A stretch of 64,000 nucleotides of DNA from Gentiana macrophylla (Eukaryota; Streptophyta; Magnoliopsida; Gentianales; Gentianaceae). Shown piece by piece: positions 46,538 to 58,463 of the stretch. Position numbers and translations under genes: made by a program. The stretch is from positions 29,538,589-29,602,588 of the forward strand of contig CM047813.1 in NCBI GenBank assembly GCA_026214975.1, read 5' to 3'. Position 1 is the stretch's first letter. Each line of letters starts with the position of its first letter. The notes below the pieces were generated by a model. That model saw nothing but the letters and a program-made list of their open reading frames with translations. It did not search any database and was not told where the DNA came from.

Positions 46538-49238
46538 ATGTTGATGCTTATGTGCTCATTCAAGGAGGAGACATGTGTTCTTAGAGTCAACCCCGACGAT
46601 TCTTTACGTTCAATTCATGATAGGATTTCAAACACTTGGTTTGAATTGAAGCATGTCAATATGAAGCTGTATTATTCATTGCATGATAAACACAAGTGCG
46701 TGTTAAGCTCCGATGATGATGTTCGATCAATGGCAGAATTGGCTGATTATATGGAATAAAGAGTGTTGATGTGATTGTTCTCGAAGATGGGGTTATGGGT
46801 TCATCTTCGTCATACATGTCAAGTAATACCCTTGTCGATGAGCCGTGGAATAGCGACGGTGCAGATGACGTGTTACCGGCTCTTTCAATCACCCAGTCTC
46901 GCACGATTGACCTAGGATGGGATAAGCTTATTTTCATGGAAGGTCAGACATTTGAGGGTGGTGCGGATGCTTTTAGGGATTGTTTATTGAAACAGGCCCT
47001 TCAAACTGGTTTCCGTTTCGTTTATACCAAGAATGATGCTAGTAGGATTTCAGTTGTTTGTGCTTTGAAAAACCAAACAAATTGTGACTGGAAGGTGCAT
47101 GTGGTTAAAAGGCCTTCAAATGGACAATTTTATTTAAAGAAATTGTGCAACGTCCATAAATGTGGAACCTCTGCCCGCTCCTTCAAACATTCACGTTTTA
47201 GTTCCCGTCTTGTTGCTAAAGACATTTTAGATACAATCCGTGAGAAGCCAATGACCACACCGTCGGACATCCAACATTCTTGGTCTTCTACCCGTCGTCT
47301 GAAAATGCCTTATGATGTTGCCAGGGGTGCTGTTAGGAAGGCTAGGGAGATTGTGTATGGAAATGAGCGTGATTCGTTCAATAAGTTACCGGCTTATAAA
47401 GACTGTGTGTTGCGGTCAAATCCTGAATCTGATGTAGTTTTGGATGTAGATCCTAAATCTAATCGGTTTAAACGAATTTTTATTGCTTTTGCGGCGTGCA
47501 TCAAGGGGTTTACTTTTTGTCGTCCATTGCTTTATCTGGATGGTGCACATTTGAAGTGCGGTACTAAAGGGCATCTCTTGGCGGCTACTGCGAAGGATGG
47601 CAATAATGGTATGTGTCCTTCTGAACGAAATTTTTTGGAACATTCTTGCAACTTTACACGCATTTCTGTTTTTTCATTTTTTTTTTTGCACCTAAACAAA
47701 ACTGAAGGTGTTTAACCTTCATCGTGACCTATGCTAGGGCGGCAAGGTATCGTGTCTGTTATGTCATGTAGTAACAAGTATAGTAAGTCCTAGTCTCCCT
47801 GATGTAGTAACACTTGAAGTATCCCCTGTTTTTGCCATCGCAATACCCATCATGTACTTACATATTTTGTTGTCCATCACGTACATAGAACTGAAGACTT
47901 ATGTAACTGATTTTGGTGAATTTTCATGTTGGGCAAAGAAAAATAAAAATAAATCCATTTGCAATTTGTATTGACCAACCTAGACACCATTAATTAAGTT
48001 CAATATGTCGTTCTGTTTTATTGCGTAGGAACACATAATGTAGGGATTATATACTTAAATCCATTCGTTATTTTTTTCATGTCGTCTCTGGTTTTTTTTT
48101 TCAAGGTTTGTATCCAGTTTGTTACGCGGTAGTTGAATCAGAGGACTATGAAAATTGGAGGTGGTTTTTGGAGCAATTGAGTAGAATAATTACAGTAGAT
48201 CGGGAGATTACCTTCATGACTGATCGGAACATAGGGTTAATTGTTTGCTTTGCCCGGTGTTCCCGGAGTCTAACCACTCTTTTTGCATCTACCACTTGAA
48301 GTTAAATATGAAGAGCACTTTTAGTGGTAAAAAATGTGGTGCGGATTTGAGGGACCAGATGGTGGATTTGCTAGTTAAATGCGCATATGCCTCTACTGAA
48401 GTGTAGTTTCACAAGTATATGGACGCAATGCTTCGTGTTGGAGGGAAACAAGCCAAGGGTTTCTTCGACGGATTGCATCCGGAAAAGTGGGCCAATGCTT
48501 ATTTCAGGGGATGTCGTTACGGTAACATGGCATCTTCTGCTGCTGAATCATTCAATTCGTGGGTGGTTAAGGAACGACATCTTCCAGTGTTTAATATGAT
48601 TGATGCGATTCGTATTAAAATCATGAAGCAACTTGCAGGTATAATTCATATATAGCGTAAATGTTTTTTTTTCACCATTATTGTTCACTTCTTATCATTT
48701 TTAGTGTCTTGCTATTACAGATAGGCATGAAATGTGTTCAACCTGGACATCAAAGATTTGTCCTAAAATTGATTCGAAGTTGTACGACTTGATGGAAATA
48801 GGACGAAGCTTCAACGTGATTAGTTCCTCACCATACCTTTATGAGGTGTTATCCTCCCCATCGGCGACTGTTAATTTAGAGTGTGGGACTTGCAGTTGTA
48901 ATGAGTGGCAACGTTATGGTTATCCATGTGTTCATGGATTAGCAGTCATCAGTGTTACTGGATTTCCGTTATATCAATTTGTTGATCAGGGTTATTTGAC
49001 TGAGTCATATTCGAACGCTTACCATGACCCCATTTATCCAATACCAGATTCATATCTGCACGAGAATATTGTAGATGGGATGGAAGTGTTTCCTCCAATC
49101 CCGAGGAGGCAGCCTGGTAGGCAACGCAAGAAGCGTTTTAAATCGAGGGGGGAGTACTCACGTCCAATTACTTGTGGCCGTTGCGGAAATGAAGGTCATC
49201 ATAATTGCAGAACGTGTGCGGTTGCGTTGGACAAGTAG
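46538..49238 (+). pseudogene. mudrA-type MULE transposase, damaged
   Basis: Three exons: 46538-47608, 48106-48638 and 48721-49238, joined by GT-AG introns (D-G-N-N-G|LYPVCYAVVE and KQLA|DRHEMC). The N-terminus has a PB1-like segment (YYSLHDKHKCVLSSDDDVRS), then the MuDR DNA-binding region (LKQALQTGFRFVYTKNDA). The MULE domain shows YLDGAHLKCGTKGHLLAAT, YENWRWFLEQL, FMTDRNIG and SSAAESFNSW. A SWIM zinc finger (CGTCSCNEWQRYGYPCVHG) and a CCHC-like end (CGRCGNEGHHNCRTC) follow. Damage: a TAA and frameshift at 46757-46770, a frameshift near 48240 and a TAG at about 48404. It is therefore inactive as read. The conserved catalytic Asp segments remain readable. Confidence 0.88.
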
Positions 49239-49559
49239 TGACATACGAATTATTGGAGTGTGGAAGTGGAGGCTAATAATTTTTGCCTTGTGAATGTTCT
49301 AGCACTTTTTTTTTGTTTCTTCGACATTTACGTTTTCCATTGCGTGTAGGTGTTTCTATTACACGTAATAAACTGATTGTATTACGTTATTTTCCCTTTA
49401 AACTTCAATGTATGAGTATGTTATTTGTATTTTCCATTTAATCTACTCTTGTTTCTTTTCCCTTTAAACTTCAATGTCTCAGTACCTTATTTGTTTGTAT
49501 TCTCTGCATATGCATACTTTCAATAGTGTTTACCAAATCCGTCCCCATTAAATACCCAG

Positions 49560-50012
49560 AAATTGTCGGTATTTGACCGAATTGAGGTTGTTCGTCTTGT
49601 CATTGCGTGGCACTATGACTCTACATTTAAGCTTATATGTGAACTTGTCACTACATTCTGTGTTCCTACTCAAAGAAGGATGACAAATTGGCCATACCAT
49701 CATTACTATATTCCTCACTACCTCGTTCTTAGTACATCTTTGACATCTGGGTAATAAATCAACAAAATGGGGAAAGTACAGAATGGCGGAAGGGTTAACA
49801 ATTGTCGGTGTTTTACATATTTCTTGTTGTTCTTCTAGTGATAGCGTGGGACAATGACTCTGCATGTCCCCATTACATTCGAACCTAGTCCCTACATTAA
49901 GTTTTCCTACGCAAAAAACAGAACGACATATTCAACATAAGATCATTACTTTCTTCCTCACTACCTCGTTATTACTGCATCTGTGCAAGATGAAATATAA
50001 ACCAACAAAATC
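49560..50012. repeat. Diverged tandem duplication, about 235-bp units
   Basis: AATTGTCGGT(A/G)TTT, CACTATGACTCT / ACAATGACTCTGCAT, CCTCACTACCTCGTT and AA(A/C)CAACAAAAT recur in order in two copies (about 49560-49770 and 49798-50012). It lies between the two convergent MULE genes. Confidence 0.65.
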
Positions 50013-53000
50013 CAATTTTTGTATGCAATGCCATACATAACAGAAGTAACATTATCCAAATTATTGACAATTAATGGTCCATATAGGCCTTTTTCATTGC
50101 ATATAAAAATCACTACACTTGTCTTTACTTTATTGTAGAATTCTTGAATAGTTTCAGAATGAAGAGGGCAAGGTATCTAGCATGATTGAGGTCACGACCA
50201 TCCCTTTTAGCCTTTGCAAGTCATTATTGTCAAATTTGTGTGGGATGCTCTTGCCTTGGGCCAGTTTCAGTAGGTAGTGAATAAGATAAAATGCATAGTC
50301 AGTCCTGCATTAAGGACAATTCAGTTAATACCACGGTGTATTTTGTATTGTCATGTGTATGAAATATATGACTCGAAGTAAGTGTGACATTGTCTACTTA
50401 CGATTCCTCATGTTGTAGGGGCAAGTTCTTCACTTTCACTACTCCACCGCATCCTGTCACATACTTTAGTGGCTTCCGCTCTTCACAAGCATACATGCAA
50501 TGTAAAACATATTTTTCCTAACAAGGCACAACATGAGACAAATATCAATAAGCTGATCTGACATGCAAATACGTAAGCTTAACTGAATAGATTTTTCAAA
50601 ACTTATATGTTTTCCATGTTCTAACTCTGTGTAAGTACATGTTGCTACATTATGTATGTTGCTACATGTTGTTGCAGTGTTACTTCACCTATACAAGTTT
50701 TGGTTAACAAAGACAAACAAGTTTTGAACCATATAAAGTCAATTGGCACTAGGAACATGGATAGTGATAGTGAATGTACTCACAATTTCCTGACAGTTGA
50801 TGAGGAATGGGTCCCTGCGAACTCCTCGCTGGGACAAGGAATGATACATATTCCACGATTTTTCTGCAGCGCTGTATGTTAAGAGTACCCAGTGGTACGG
50901 CATTGCTTTAATTCCTGGACAACACAATGGGAAGAATATTTTTTCTCCTCTCTGAATCCTGTCAACGATGTCCTTGCTTAAGGCATTGGTGTAGTTCCGT
51001 TTTGATGCATAACCCGTTATTTTTACCTACAATGGACGAACGTATACATGTATACGTAAGATGTAACATGAAGTTCACACTCGCTGTTACACTAACTGTT
51101 CAGAATATATTTACGGTCCGACCCAATTTGATTTCAAGAATTAGTATTTTTTGGTCACTCATTAAGCAGCTTTTTGAAATGAATAACTTACCCATGTATT
51201 TGCCGGATATATATGATAATTCTCCTTCATCAAATTGGATCGTTCCAACAAAGACACCTGAATCGCATCAATTACATTAAGTGTTTTTTGTTTTTGGCCA
51301 CAAAATATTGTTATTGCTGATGTTGTGACAATTGTAGCTGTTCACTTCAAAGTAAAGTAAGTTTGTTTCGTACCGTTTCAGGAATGTAGCCATCATTTAG
51401 GATATTCACAACTGTCGCCACTGTCACGTATTCTAGTGCTCCCACCTCTTTGACCAGACATCCTCTCTGTCAAGCGATTTGTTCATATGTTTGCTCAAAA
51501 AGTAAAGTAACATATATGATAATATTTAGTATTTAGTAGTGTTTACCCTCTACCCCCATAATCATTTGCATCGCGTAACATTGTAAATGCATCTTCATAG
51601 ATGTACTCCCCGCATTTGTAAGCTGATTTGTCATCATTGATTACCGCTTTTCCTCCCTGTATCTCACTTTCATTTGGTTTGGGGTAAAGTTCCAAGTCAA
51701 CTGTTTCTACTTTCCTCTTCTTCTGTTCATCGTAGTGATAATCATCATTCTTCTTTGCCCGTCTATCCCCTTTTGTCTTTATGCGTCTGATCATTGATGT
51801 TTGCCCAATTGGCTCAGCTTTCTTTATTACTCCCATCGTGGATGCCTCCACTTTCTTTGCATGTTCATCTTGCACGGACTTCCCAACATGTTGCGTCACA
51901 TTATGAACATGATAATCCACTATAGTATCATCCAACTCCTCTATACGTGTCTGCATTTTTTGAATGCTGGTTGCTTGAGATGCTATCATAGTGTCTTTCG
52001 ACCGTGCACTTTCTTTTAACTTTTCATTGATTTCCCTCAGATCCATGATTTCTGCATTCATTGATTCTGTCAATGTGTTTTTTTCAATTAGCTCTATATT
52101 CAGCCTTTCTTCTGATGCTCTAAGTTGCTCGATTAGTTTCTGATCACTATCTGGAAGTAGCTGTAAATTTCCTCCGCGGTTGCGGTCTTTTTCAGTTGCC
52201 TCTTGCAACTTCATCTCTTTCTCAGCTAGCACGACGTCTTTTTCCTTTAACTGAGCTTCTAGCCTCTCAATTGTGGAGACAGTCATTGTCATCTCATCCT
52301 TCATCCTATTCCTTGAATTCTTCAATGCTTCAATTTCCATTTCCAATTCAGTTTTCTCCGCGGTCCTCTTATCCAATTCTATTCTGAGATCCTTACATTC
52401 TTGATCCAAGTCATTAACCTTTTTTATCTGGCTGATTTCATCCAACTTTAATCTCGCCAGCTCGGCTGCAAGATTCTTGTTATCACTCTCCACCTGCTCC
52501 ATCTTTAATTGTGTCATCTGAAAGTCATGATGACTGATCTTGTCCGGTATCTGCACGTATGTATTTAAACAAAAGCCTCATATTTATTGAAAATTAATTA
52601 CGTACGAGGAAGCATTTAAGAGAGTAATAGTGAACATTTCAGTTATATTCAAACTGACCTGCTTCGAAGTTGTTTCATCACAAGTTATGGGAGTTGGCGA
52701 GTTCAGTGTGAGTGATGGTAAACCAGAACTTTCCGGCTGAGTATTAGCAACGGTCGTCATTGATCCACTAGAGGTGCCCATTTCTGCAGTTTCATCATTA
52801 AAAGACTCACTGTCGTTGTTACCTTCAACATCGCGATGTGGTTCTGATTCCACATCATCCATATCAACCTCCAATGAATCTTCAACAACAGCCTTCCTTT
52901 TCTCTTCTACATGTCTTCTTTGAAACCTTTTTCTTGTCATTTCAGTGCTTGCCCTTTTTCCCCTACGCAAAACAACATCATCTTCGAAATCCGAGTCGTT

Positions 53001-54369
53001 CGTTGGTCCTGGCACATAGCTGCATTCTCCCTGGTTCTTTTCGACATTTGACAGGCTTGAGATTAGTATATGCTCGTTCACTATTGGTTCGAGTTCATTA
53101 CCGTTGAACTGCACACAATGTTTGACAAATTACTAAACTAATCAATAGAAGTTAATATACAAGAAAACAAGCACCATTACAATCCCCATAGTGCAATTAT
53201 TTCACTGAATGAACGTACAAATCATTGTAAAGCCCCATACAATTTATGTACCTCATTGTCCTTCATCGTTTGTAGTTTTTTCTTCGTAAGCACATTCTTT
53301 AGCTTTCTGAGATCCCACTTTGTAATTCTCGGGATTCCTTTTGTGGAAATACCGTTCTTCCCATGTGCACAATCACCCCTTCCGTACCGAATTCATTCTC
53401 TATGATATTCGAGTGTTCGCAAATCCAATACTACAAATACAAGCAATTGTTAGGCACCATCCGCATGTTCACATTAAACAATACTAAATAAAATAGACTA
53501 GAATAACTTACCAACAGGACTACTGTGCAACCATTTGCTTTCCCGGACATTTCCAATCTCCGCTCAAACCGTGTAATAGTTCATTGCGTATATGGCTTGA
53601 ACAATCGTAGTTTCTCAACATGTCTATATTGTCCACATAATGCAAAAAAGCCCATGGAATATACTGTCCAGTGGTTGTGAAGAAACTGATTGGAATATGA
53701 TTAGACATAGCAGTTTTATCGTGTCCTCAATTGACGTCTCGTCATCCTTTAATACCAGTTCCATGGTTTTATATTTCACCATACACGCCTTCAGCCTATC
53801 CACACCGGCGAATAATCTTCCTCCGAGTTCGGAATTTTTCCTATCATGACGAGTCATGTCGCCAACCTCCTCCACGCCGTCGTCTATTCCAAATATAAGT
53901 TTAATATCCAATGTTGAAAGTGCGTAGTATTTTTCTCCGATCTTGAATTTCTTCTCAACCTTGTCGTACCTATTTATCAATTCGTCTAGCATATCATTGC
54001 TTCTTTTTCCCAACAAAATCTTTTGCTCATCTAAAGCCCTGAAAATGCACTGAACGGCGTTCTTCGCATGACAATGCGATGCTTCTCTGTTATAGACTTT
54101 GAAATGGACTTGTACAAGTTGTATATTGACATCAATGTGCACCGGTATTGATCTCTACTCTTGTTTCACATATGTCAATCGTTAACAATGCATGATATGC
54201 AGTAACATTTAAAAGGAAGTAAACACAGATACACACATTTGCAATGTAAACGACGAGTGCTAACAACCACCATGTTTGTACATCGATCCAGTCACATGTA
54301 AGATGTATGTGTACTTTCGCATCCAAAACAGATTAGTCGCTTCAAAGAAAATGCAGTAACTGTTCAACA

Positions 54370-55260
54370 TAATGTAGTTACACTTCCGGTGGATGTAGGA
54401 ACCATTAAAAAAACCTGTAGCACTAGGTAATGACAATGTAGTAACAAGGCCCAAAGATATAGTAACATTTTATAAACTTTGTAGTAACAATGCAGCACAT
54501 TGTATTGGCAGTCCCAAAATTGCATTGTCAGACCACAAAAATGAAGACACAAAAGTCAAAAAAAGTGTAACATATGCAGAAGATTGTAGTAACTATTCTT
54601 CCCTCACACCATCATGTTTGTGTTCTAACATGTGATTCTGATCAAATACATGCAGAAATTTCCATTAGGCGATATGTGTTTAGAGGTTGTAAATTCACAC
54701 AATGAAATCATTTAAATGTAGGAACACACCGTACATTGTGTGAATTTACAACCTCTAAACACAGATCGCCTAATGGAAAGTTCTGCATGTATTTGATCAG
54801 TATTGTCGGTCTTATGTAGTAACTCAATTATCCACGTAGTAACACAGTTTATAAATTCACACCCTGTCATGTTTACAGAGCAAGTAAAATTTCATTGAAT
54901 TGTAGTAACAATGCAACAAACTTTAGTTCCAGTCCAAAAATTGTAGTGGCAATCCACAAAAATGTACACACAATTCACAAAAAATGTGTAATATGAGAGA
55001 AAAATTGTAGTAACCATTTGTCCGTAACACGATCCCATTTGTGTACTAACATGTTATTCCCATCAGCCACTGAGAACACTAACATAACAGGTCAAGATGA
55101 TGTAGGTACAATCCAAGAAATTGTAGTAACTGTAAAACAGACAATATCACATGTTCAAATTAATGTCGTAACAATTCAAAAAAATGTAGTTACAATGCAA
55201 AACATTGTAGTTGCAGTCCCAAATTAGTCCTCACAATCCCTACAGAAGTAGCAACAATTC
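54370..55260. repeat. GTAGTAAC motif array near the right MULE end
   Basis: At least eight exact GTAGTAAC copies (for example near 54439, 54481, 54576, 54816, 54836, 54901, 54998 and 55122) plus many one-base variants (ATAGTAAC, GTCGTAAC, GTAGTTAC), often followed by AATGCA. Three exact copies and variants lie near the left end (46311-46362), and two more in transposase intron 1 (about 47768 and 47803). Confidence 0.8.
54638..54800. repeat. Near-perfect 67-bp inverted repeat
   Basis: Left arm 54638-54704 begins CTGATCAAATACATGCAG. Right arm 54734-54800 is its inverse with two mismatches. The loop is 29 nt. It lies in a likely intron of the ULP1-like gene. Transcripts across it could form a long hairpin. 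Confidence 0.92.
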
Positions 55261-56073
55261 ACCAGAAAGCCGTAACATGTGCCAATAACCCAATTGATTT
55301 CTGAGTAATTCTAATCCACATTCAAAATAGTTTCACATTCTTCAGAACTCTATTTATGATAATCGGAATTCGATTGAAAATGAAACCCTAATTCAATCAA
55401 TAATCGTTCCGCACAATTCCATTTTCTCACAGGCAAACGCAAATTCGATTCAGAATGAAGTACACGCATACAATTCTGGATTTTTGTATGTATGAGAAGA
55501 GAATTGCCACTTACTCGGTGTTACTTCTTTTCCGTTTGCCTTTCGCCATTGCTTCCCGTCAATCGCCCTTTTGCTCTCCGGAAAAATGCGTAACTTCTCT
55601 ACAACCGGAACTAATGCACAGAGTGGGGATCCCTGTCTGTATGGACTCTTTTTTTTCGGGGGTGGATCAAACCCATTAACAGATGGTGGATTCAATTGCC
55701 GAGATTTCCGGCGGTAGTTATTCCTCATGATGATTCCCGATTCAAAACTCCTCATTTTCTAAGTAAACAAGAAAAAAAAATCAGTGCATTTTTATTCCCC
55801 CGATTTTTTAGCTGAGAGAATAATAAATAAAAAATATCTTCTATTATCATTAATGGTGTTTTTGTACAACACTATTTTATTTGTCCTTCTTAACCAATTT
55901 TAATTTTTCTTGTCCTATTTCATCATTTGTAATCTTATTTTGTCCTTTAGACCCACCATCCCTAAATTTTATTGGCAGCAATCCGTGCGTGGTACAGAAT
56001 TTGCCCTTAAATGTTACCCATAACTGTAGCAAATTCCCTTAAATGTTACCCATACATTATGTTTAGACCTTTC

Positions 56074-56141
<68 letters not shown>
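56074..56141. repeat. Poly-A and (TA)n microsatellite
   Basis: A17 followed by about 25 TA units, then T7. Confidence 0.95.
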
Positions 56142-56144
<3 letters not shown>

Positions 56145-56862
56145 TTTAGTTCACGGTTCCGTTAACTTGGCGAACCGAAACTTTCGGTTAGTAGATATCT
56201 GATACCGAAACCGAATCGTTTGCTTTAAGAAATCGAATTGAACAAAATCGAAATATTATGATTTGGTTCGGTTAACCAAAAATAAATGGTTCGCTTACGA
56301 TTTTTTGTTTGGTACGGGGACATTGATCCAAAACTCGAGTACGGTACGAAGTCCTTCCTCCCCCAGGACCAGAACTTCTTGTTTGAGAGTCATCACTAGT
56401 CCCCATCATTTTACCCCTGGAGGGATACCGTAGCTCAGATCTTGATCTGGCTAGCATCGTGCAGCGCTTTAGTTTACGAAGAAGATAGGCCGGTCAAATA
56501 AAAACAAGGCACAACAAGCTCCCCGCAGTGGAGGGAGTTTCCTCTCACATTCGTTCGAGTGGCTTTGCTCGTTCATGTACAAATAACGGGGGTGGCAGAC
56601 CGCTTTTTGATCTAACGTAAGTGATGTCGGTTCGGTTAATTGTTCGGTTTTTAACTCGGTTCAGTTTTCAGTTCTGTTAATTGTTCGGTTTTTAATTCGG
56701 TTCGGTAACAGAAAAATTGTAGTATGAACCGTAAGCGAACCGAAATTTTCGGTTTCGCTATATTATTAACCGAAATCGAACCAAATACGAGTATTAACCG
56801 AACCGAATGACCTCGGATCGGTTCGGTTTTCGGTTAAACCGTATCCGTGAATACCCCTAGTT
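56145..56862. mobile_element. hAT-like non-autonomous segment rich in CGGTTCGGTT
   Basis: Many GGTTCGGTT and AACCGAAC motifs in both orientations lie at 56150-56285 and 56625-56840. The right end reads ACCGTATCCGTGAATACCCCTA, whose inverse (TAGGGGTATTCACGG) is the usual start of a common plant hAT-type repeat. The matching left terminus is obscured by the TA microsatellite. The central part (about 56310-56625) lacks these motifs. Confidence 0.55.
56310..56625. other. Possible mitochondrial-type DNA insert
   Basis: This block has a higher GC content and a different texture from its flanks (for example AGGCCGGTCAAATAAAAAC and CCCCGCAGTGGAGGGAG). It sits between the two halves of the CGGTTCGGTT repeat. 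It resembles non-coding plant mitochondrial DNA, but no gene could be recognised in it. Confidence 0.3.
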
Positions 56863-57345
56863 GTATTTTAAGCTCCTGGAAATTAATTCCGTAAGCCAAT
56901 CAAAATCAAGCTCGATTGGATTGTAGAGATAACAAACCCTCTAGAGATAGCAAACGGAGTTAAAACATATTAAAGTTTCAACAATCCCCACATGAATAAA
57001 AATTAATGCATATGCTATGCAGACTCTATAAAGATAACAAATGGATCTCTATTGCATCGGGCGGGGTGGCTTGTTGCCTTAAATCTTCTCTAGTAAAGTA
57101 CCATCGGATATACTCGGCATCAGTTTTTTTTTTCCGGAAGCATATACGAAGCAATGTGTTAACAATGTTTCGGCCCTAGCTCTTCTTTTTCAGTGGAAAC
57201 CACCCTAGTCACCTTTTTATTAAGTGTAACACTGATGCATCACTTCGGATTTTGAAATGGGATGTAAGCAATTGAAGTAATATATCAAGATTAAAATCCT
57301 ATATGATGTGTTTGCAATAACCTTTTTTTTTCTTCTTCTAGAGAG

Positions 57346-57606
57346 TTGTTATTTGCACCACACTCATTCTACCGGTAAACCACACCTATTTCTGAAGTCA
57401 AAACCGAATTTCTGAAGAACAATTCTCACAATACACTTACGGGAAGTTGATTTTCATCCCCAAACCCGAATTTCAAAAGGTAAATTCTTATTTTGAAGTC
57501 AAATATCGACTTTCTAAAGAACGATTCTCACAACACACTTACAGGAAGTTGGTTTTTAGCCCCATAACCGAATTTCAAAATGTAAATTCTAGTGTGGTGC
57601 ATAGAC
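57346..57606. mobile_element. MITE with internal tandem duplication
   Basis: Ends GTTATTTGCACCACACT and the inverse of AGTGTGGTGCATAGAC match at TGCACCACACT. Inside, a unit of about 110 bp occurs twice (GA(C/A)TTTCTRAAGAAC, ATTCTCACAA-ACACTTAC, GGAAGTTG, CGAATTTCAAAA-GTAAATTCT). Confidence 0.65.
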
Positions 57607-58463
57607 AAGATCAGTGCGAACCAACATACAACTAAGGGAGGGAACCTCCCCCTTTGATTCGAAAAAAATACACTAATATGTGTAGTATGTATTTAGTTTG
57701 CCCCCCTTGATTTTCTTATTTGCCTTTAAAAAATTTGTTGCCCTCTTATCCGAAATTCTGCGTCCGCCACCGGACAGGATGGTGCAACGGTAGAATCACT
57801 TTGATGCAAATAAAGATCGATTTTTTAATGTATTTTATTTCAAAATGGAGGGTAGAATTGGTAAAATCTAATCATTTAAAAAAATTATAATATTTTATCT
57901 ATTGCAATAATTTTACTATGGTCCTGGACTATATCCTAATTAGTGTGTTAAACCAATAGCATTTAAGAGTTTTGTGGTGGTCCCTATGTTTAAAAATCAA
58001 CCACCAATCATGCTGTTTTAAATTAATGACACGATGATCCAATTACGTGGTCTAGATCACGTACTGTGTCTATTGTATGACACACTCAGAATGCACCACG
58101 TTTCCACCATCATTGCCATATATCCCACTCTTTCTTTGAACTCGATGAATAACCTTTATTTTCTATTAAAGTAGAACTAATAACCAACCACCAAGCTCGT
58201 TTAACCAATTTATGGACATTGTTGGTTGGTTAATAAGGGGCGGCGACCTGGAGGGTGGAATAAGCGATCAACGATCAACGATCAAGACGGGCTTGCTCCG
58301 GTCACCCCCTGTCGGGACTGCCACCGGACCCCTCAGTCTCTCAAGACTCTCAGCAACCGTCGACCTCGAAACAGCCGCTTAGCTATGCACACATCGATCG
58401 AACACATTGGACTTCCCTTCATCATTTCGACCCTTTGGCTGACCCTTGGCCTGGCCTCGGGTG
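57607..58463. other. Intergenic DNA left of the gypsy gag
   Basis: AT-rich to 58200. From about 58226 the base composition rises and probably belongs to the gypsy internal region downstream of gag (minus strand), but no domain is readable. Confidence 0.4.

Larger units (their letters stand above)
50154..55755 (-). pseudogene. ULP1-like (C48 protease-related) gene of the MULE, catalytic residues lost
   Basis: A multi-exon minus-strand gene. Pieces in order: 55755-55518 (MRSFESGIIMRNNYRRKSRQ); 54150-53500 with a frameshift near 53700 (YYALSTLDIKLIFGIDDG; YIPWAFLHYVDNIDMLRNYD); about 53430-53250 (YWICEHSNIIENEFGTEG; IPRITKWDLRKLKN); 53114-52657 (acidic linker); 52556-51545 (coiled coil, VESDNKNLAAELARLK); about 51470-51375 (VKEVGALEYVTVATVVNIL); about 51280-51190 (NVIDAIQVSLLERSNLMKEN); 50980-50750 (catalytic His in YHWVLLTY); and 50300-50154 (TDYAFYLIHYLLKLAQGK, stop TGA). 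The ULP1 triad needs His, Asp and Cys. The Asp position is His (WNMYHSL) and the Cys of DCG is Tyr (TDYAF). Protease activity is therefore unlikely. Several exon joints are uncertain. Confidence 0.7.
45325..55965. mobile_element. Mutator-like element carrying a ULP1-like gene (KI-MULE type)
   Basis: About 10.6 kb between diverged inverted ends. The left end (about 45325-45460, containing GACAATAAAAAATG and CCTTAATGATAAT) aligns by eye with the inverse of the right end (about 55838-55965, GACAAGAAAAATTA and CATTAATGATAAT). Between them lie a mudrA-type transposase on plus (46538-49238) and a convergent ULP1-like gene on minus (50154-55755). Related GTAGTAAC arrays lie inside both ends. Plant MULEs with such a protease-like second gene are known (Kaonashi elements of Arabidopsis). 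Both genes are damaged. Boundaries are approximate, and no 9-bp duplication was identified. Confidence 0.7.

Noticed and set aside
46771..46773. GTG as start codon of the large transposase frame
   Set aside because: Plant genes do not normally start at GTG; coding similarity continues upstream in another frame, so a frameshift explains the break.
52196..52387. Plus-strand ORF across the coiled-coil exon
   Set aside because: Antisense shadow of the Leu/Lys/Glu-rich minus-strand frame.
54370..55260. CRISPR-like array because of a repeated GTAGTAAC
   Set aside because: Units are short, irregularly spaced and in a plant nuclear transposon; there are no direct repeats of CRISPR length.
56011..56202. 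ORF with a long Ile-Tyr run
   Set aside because: Translation of the TA microsatellite.
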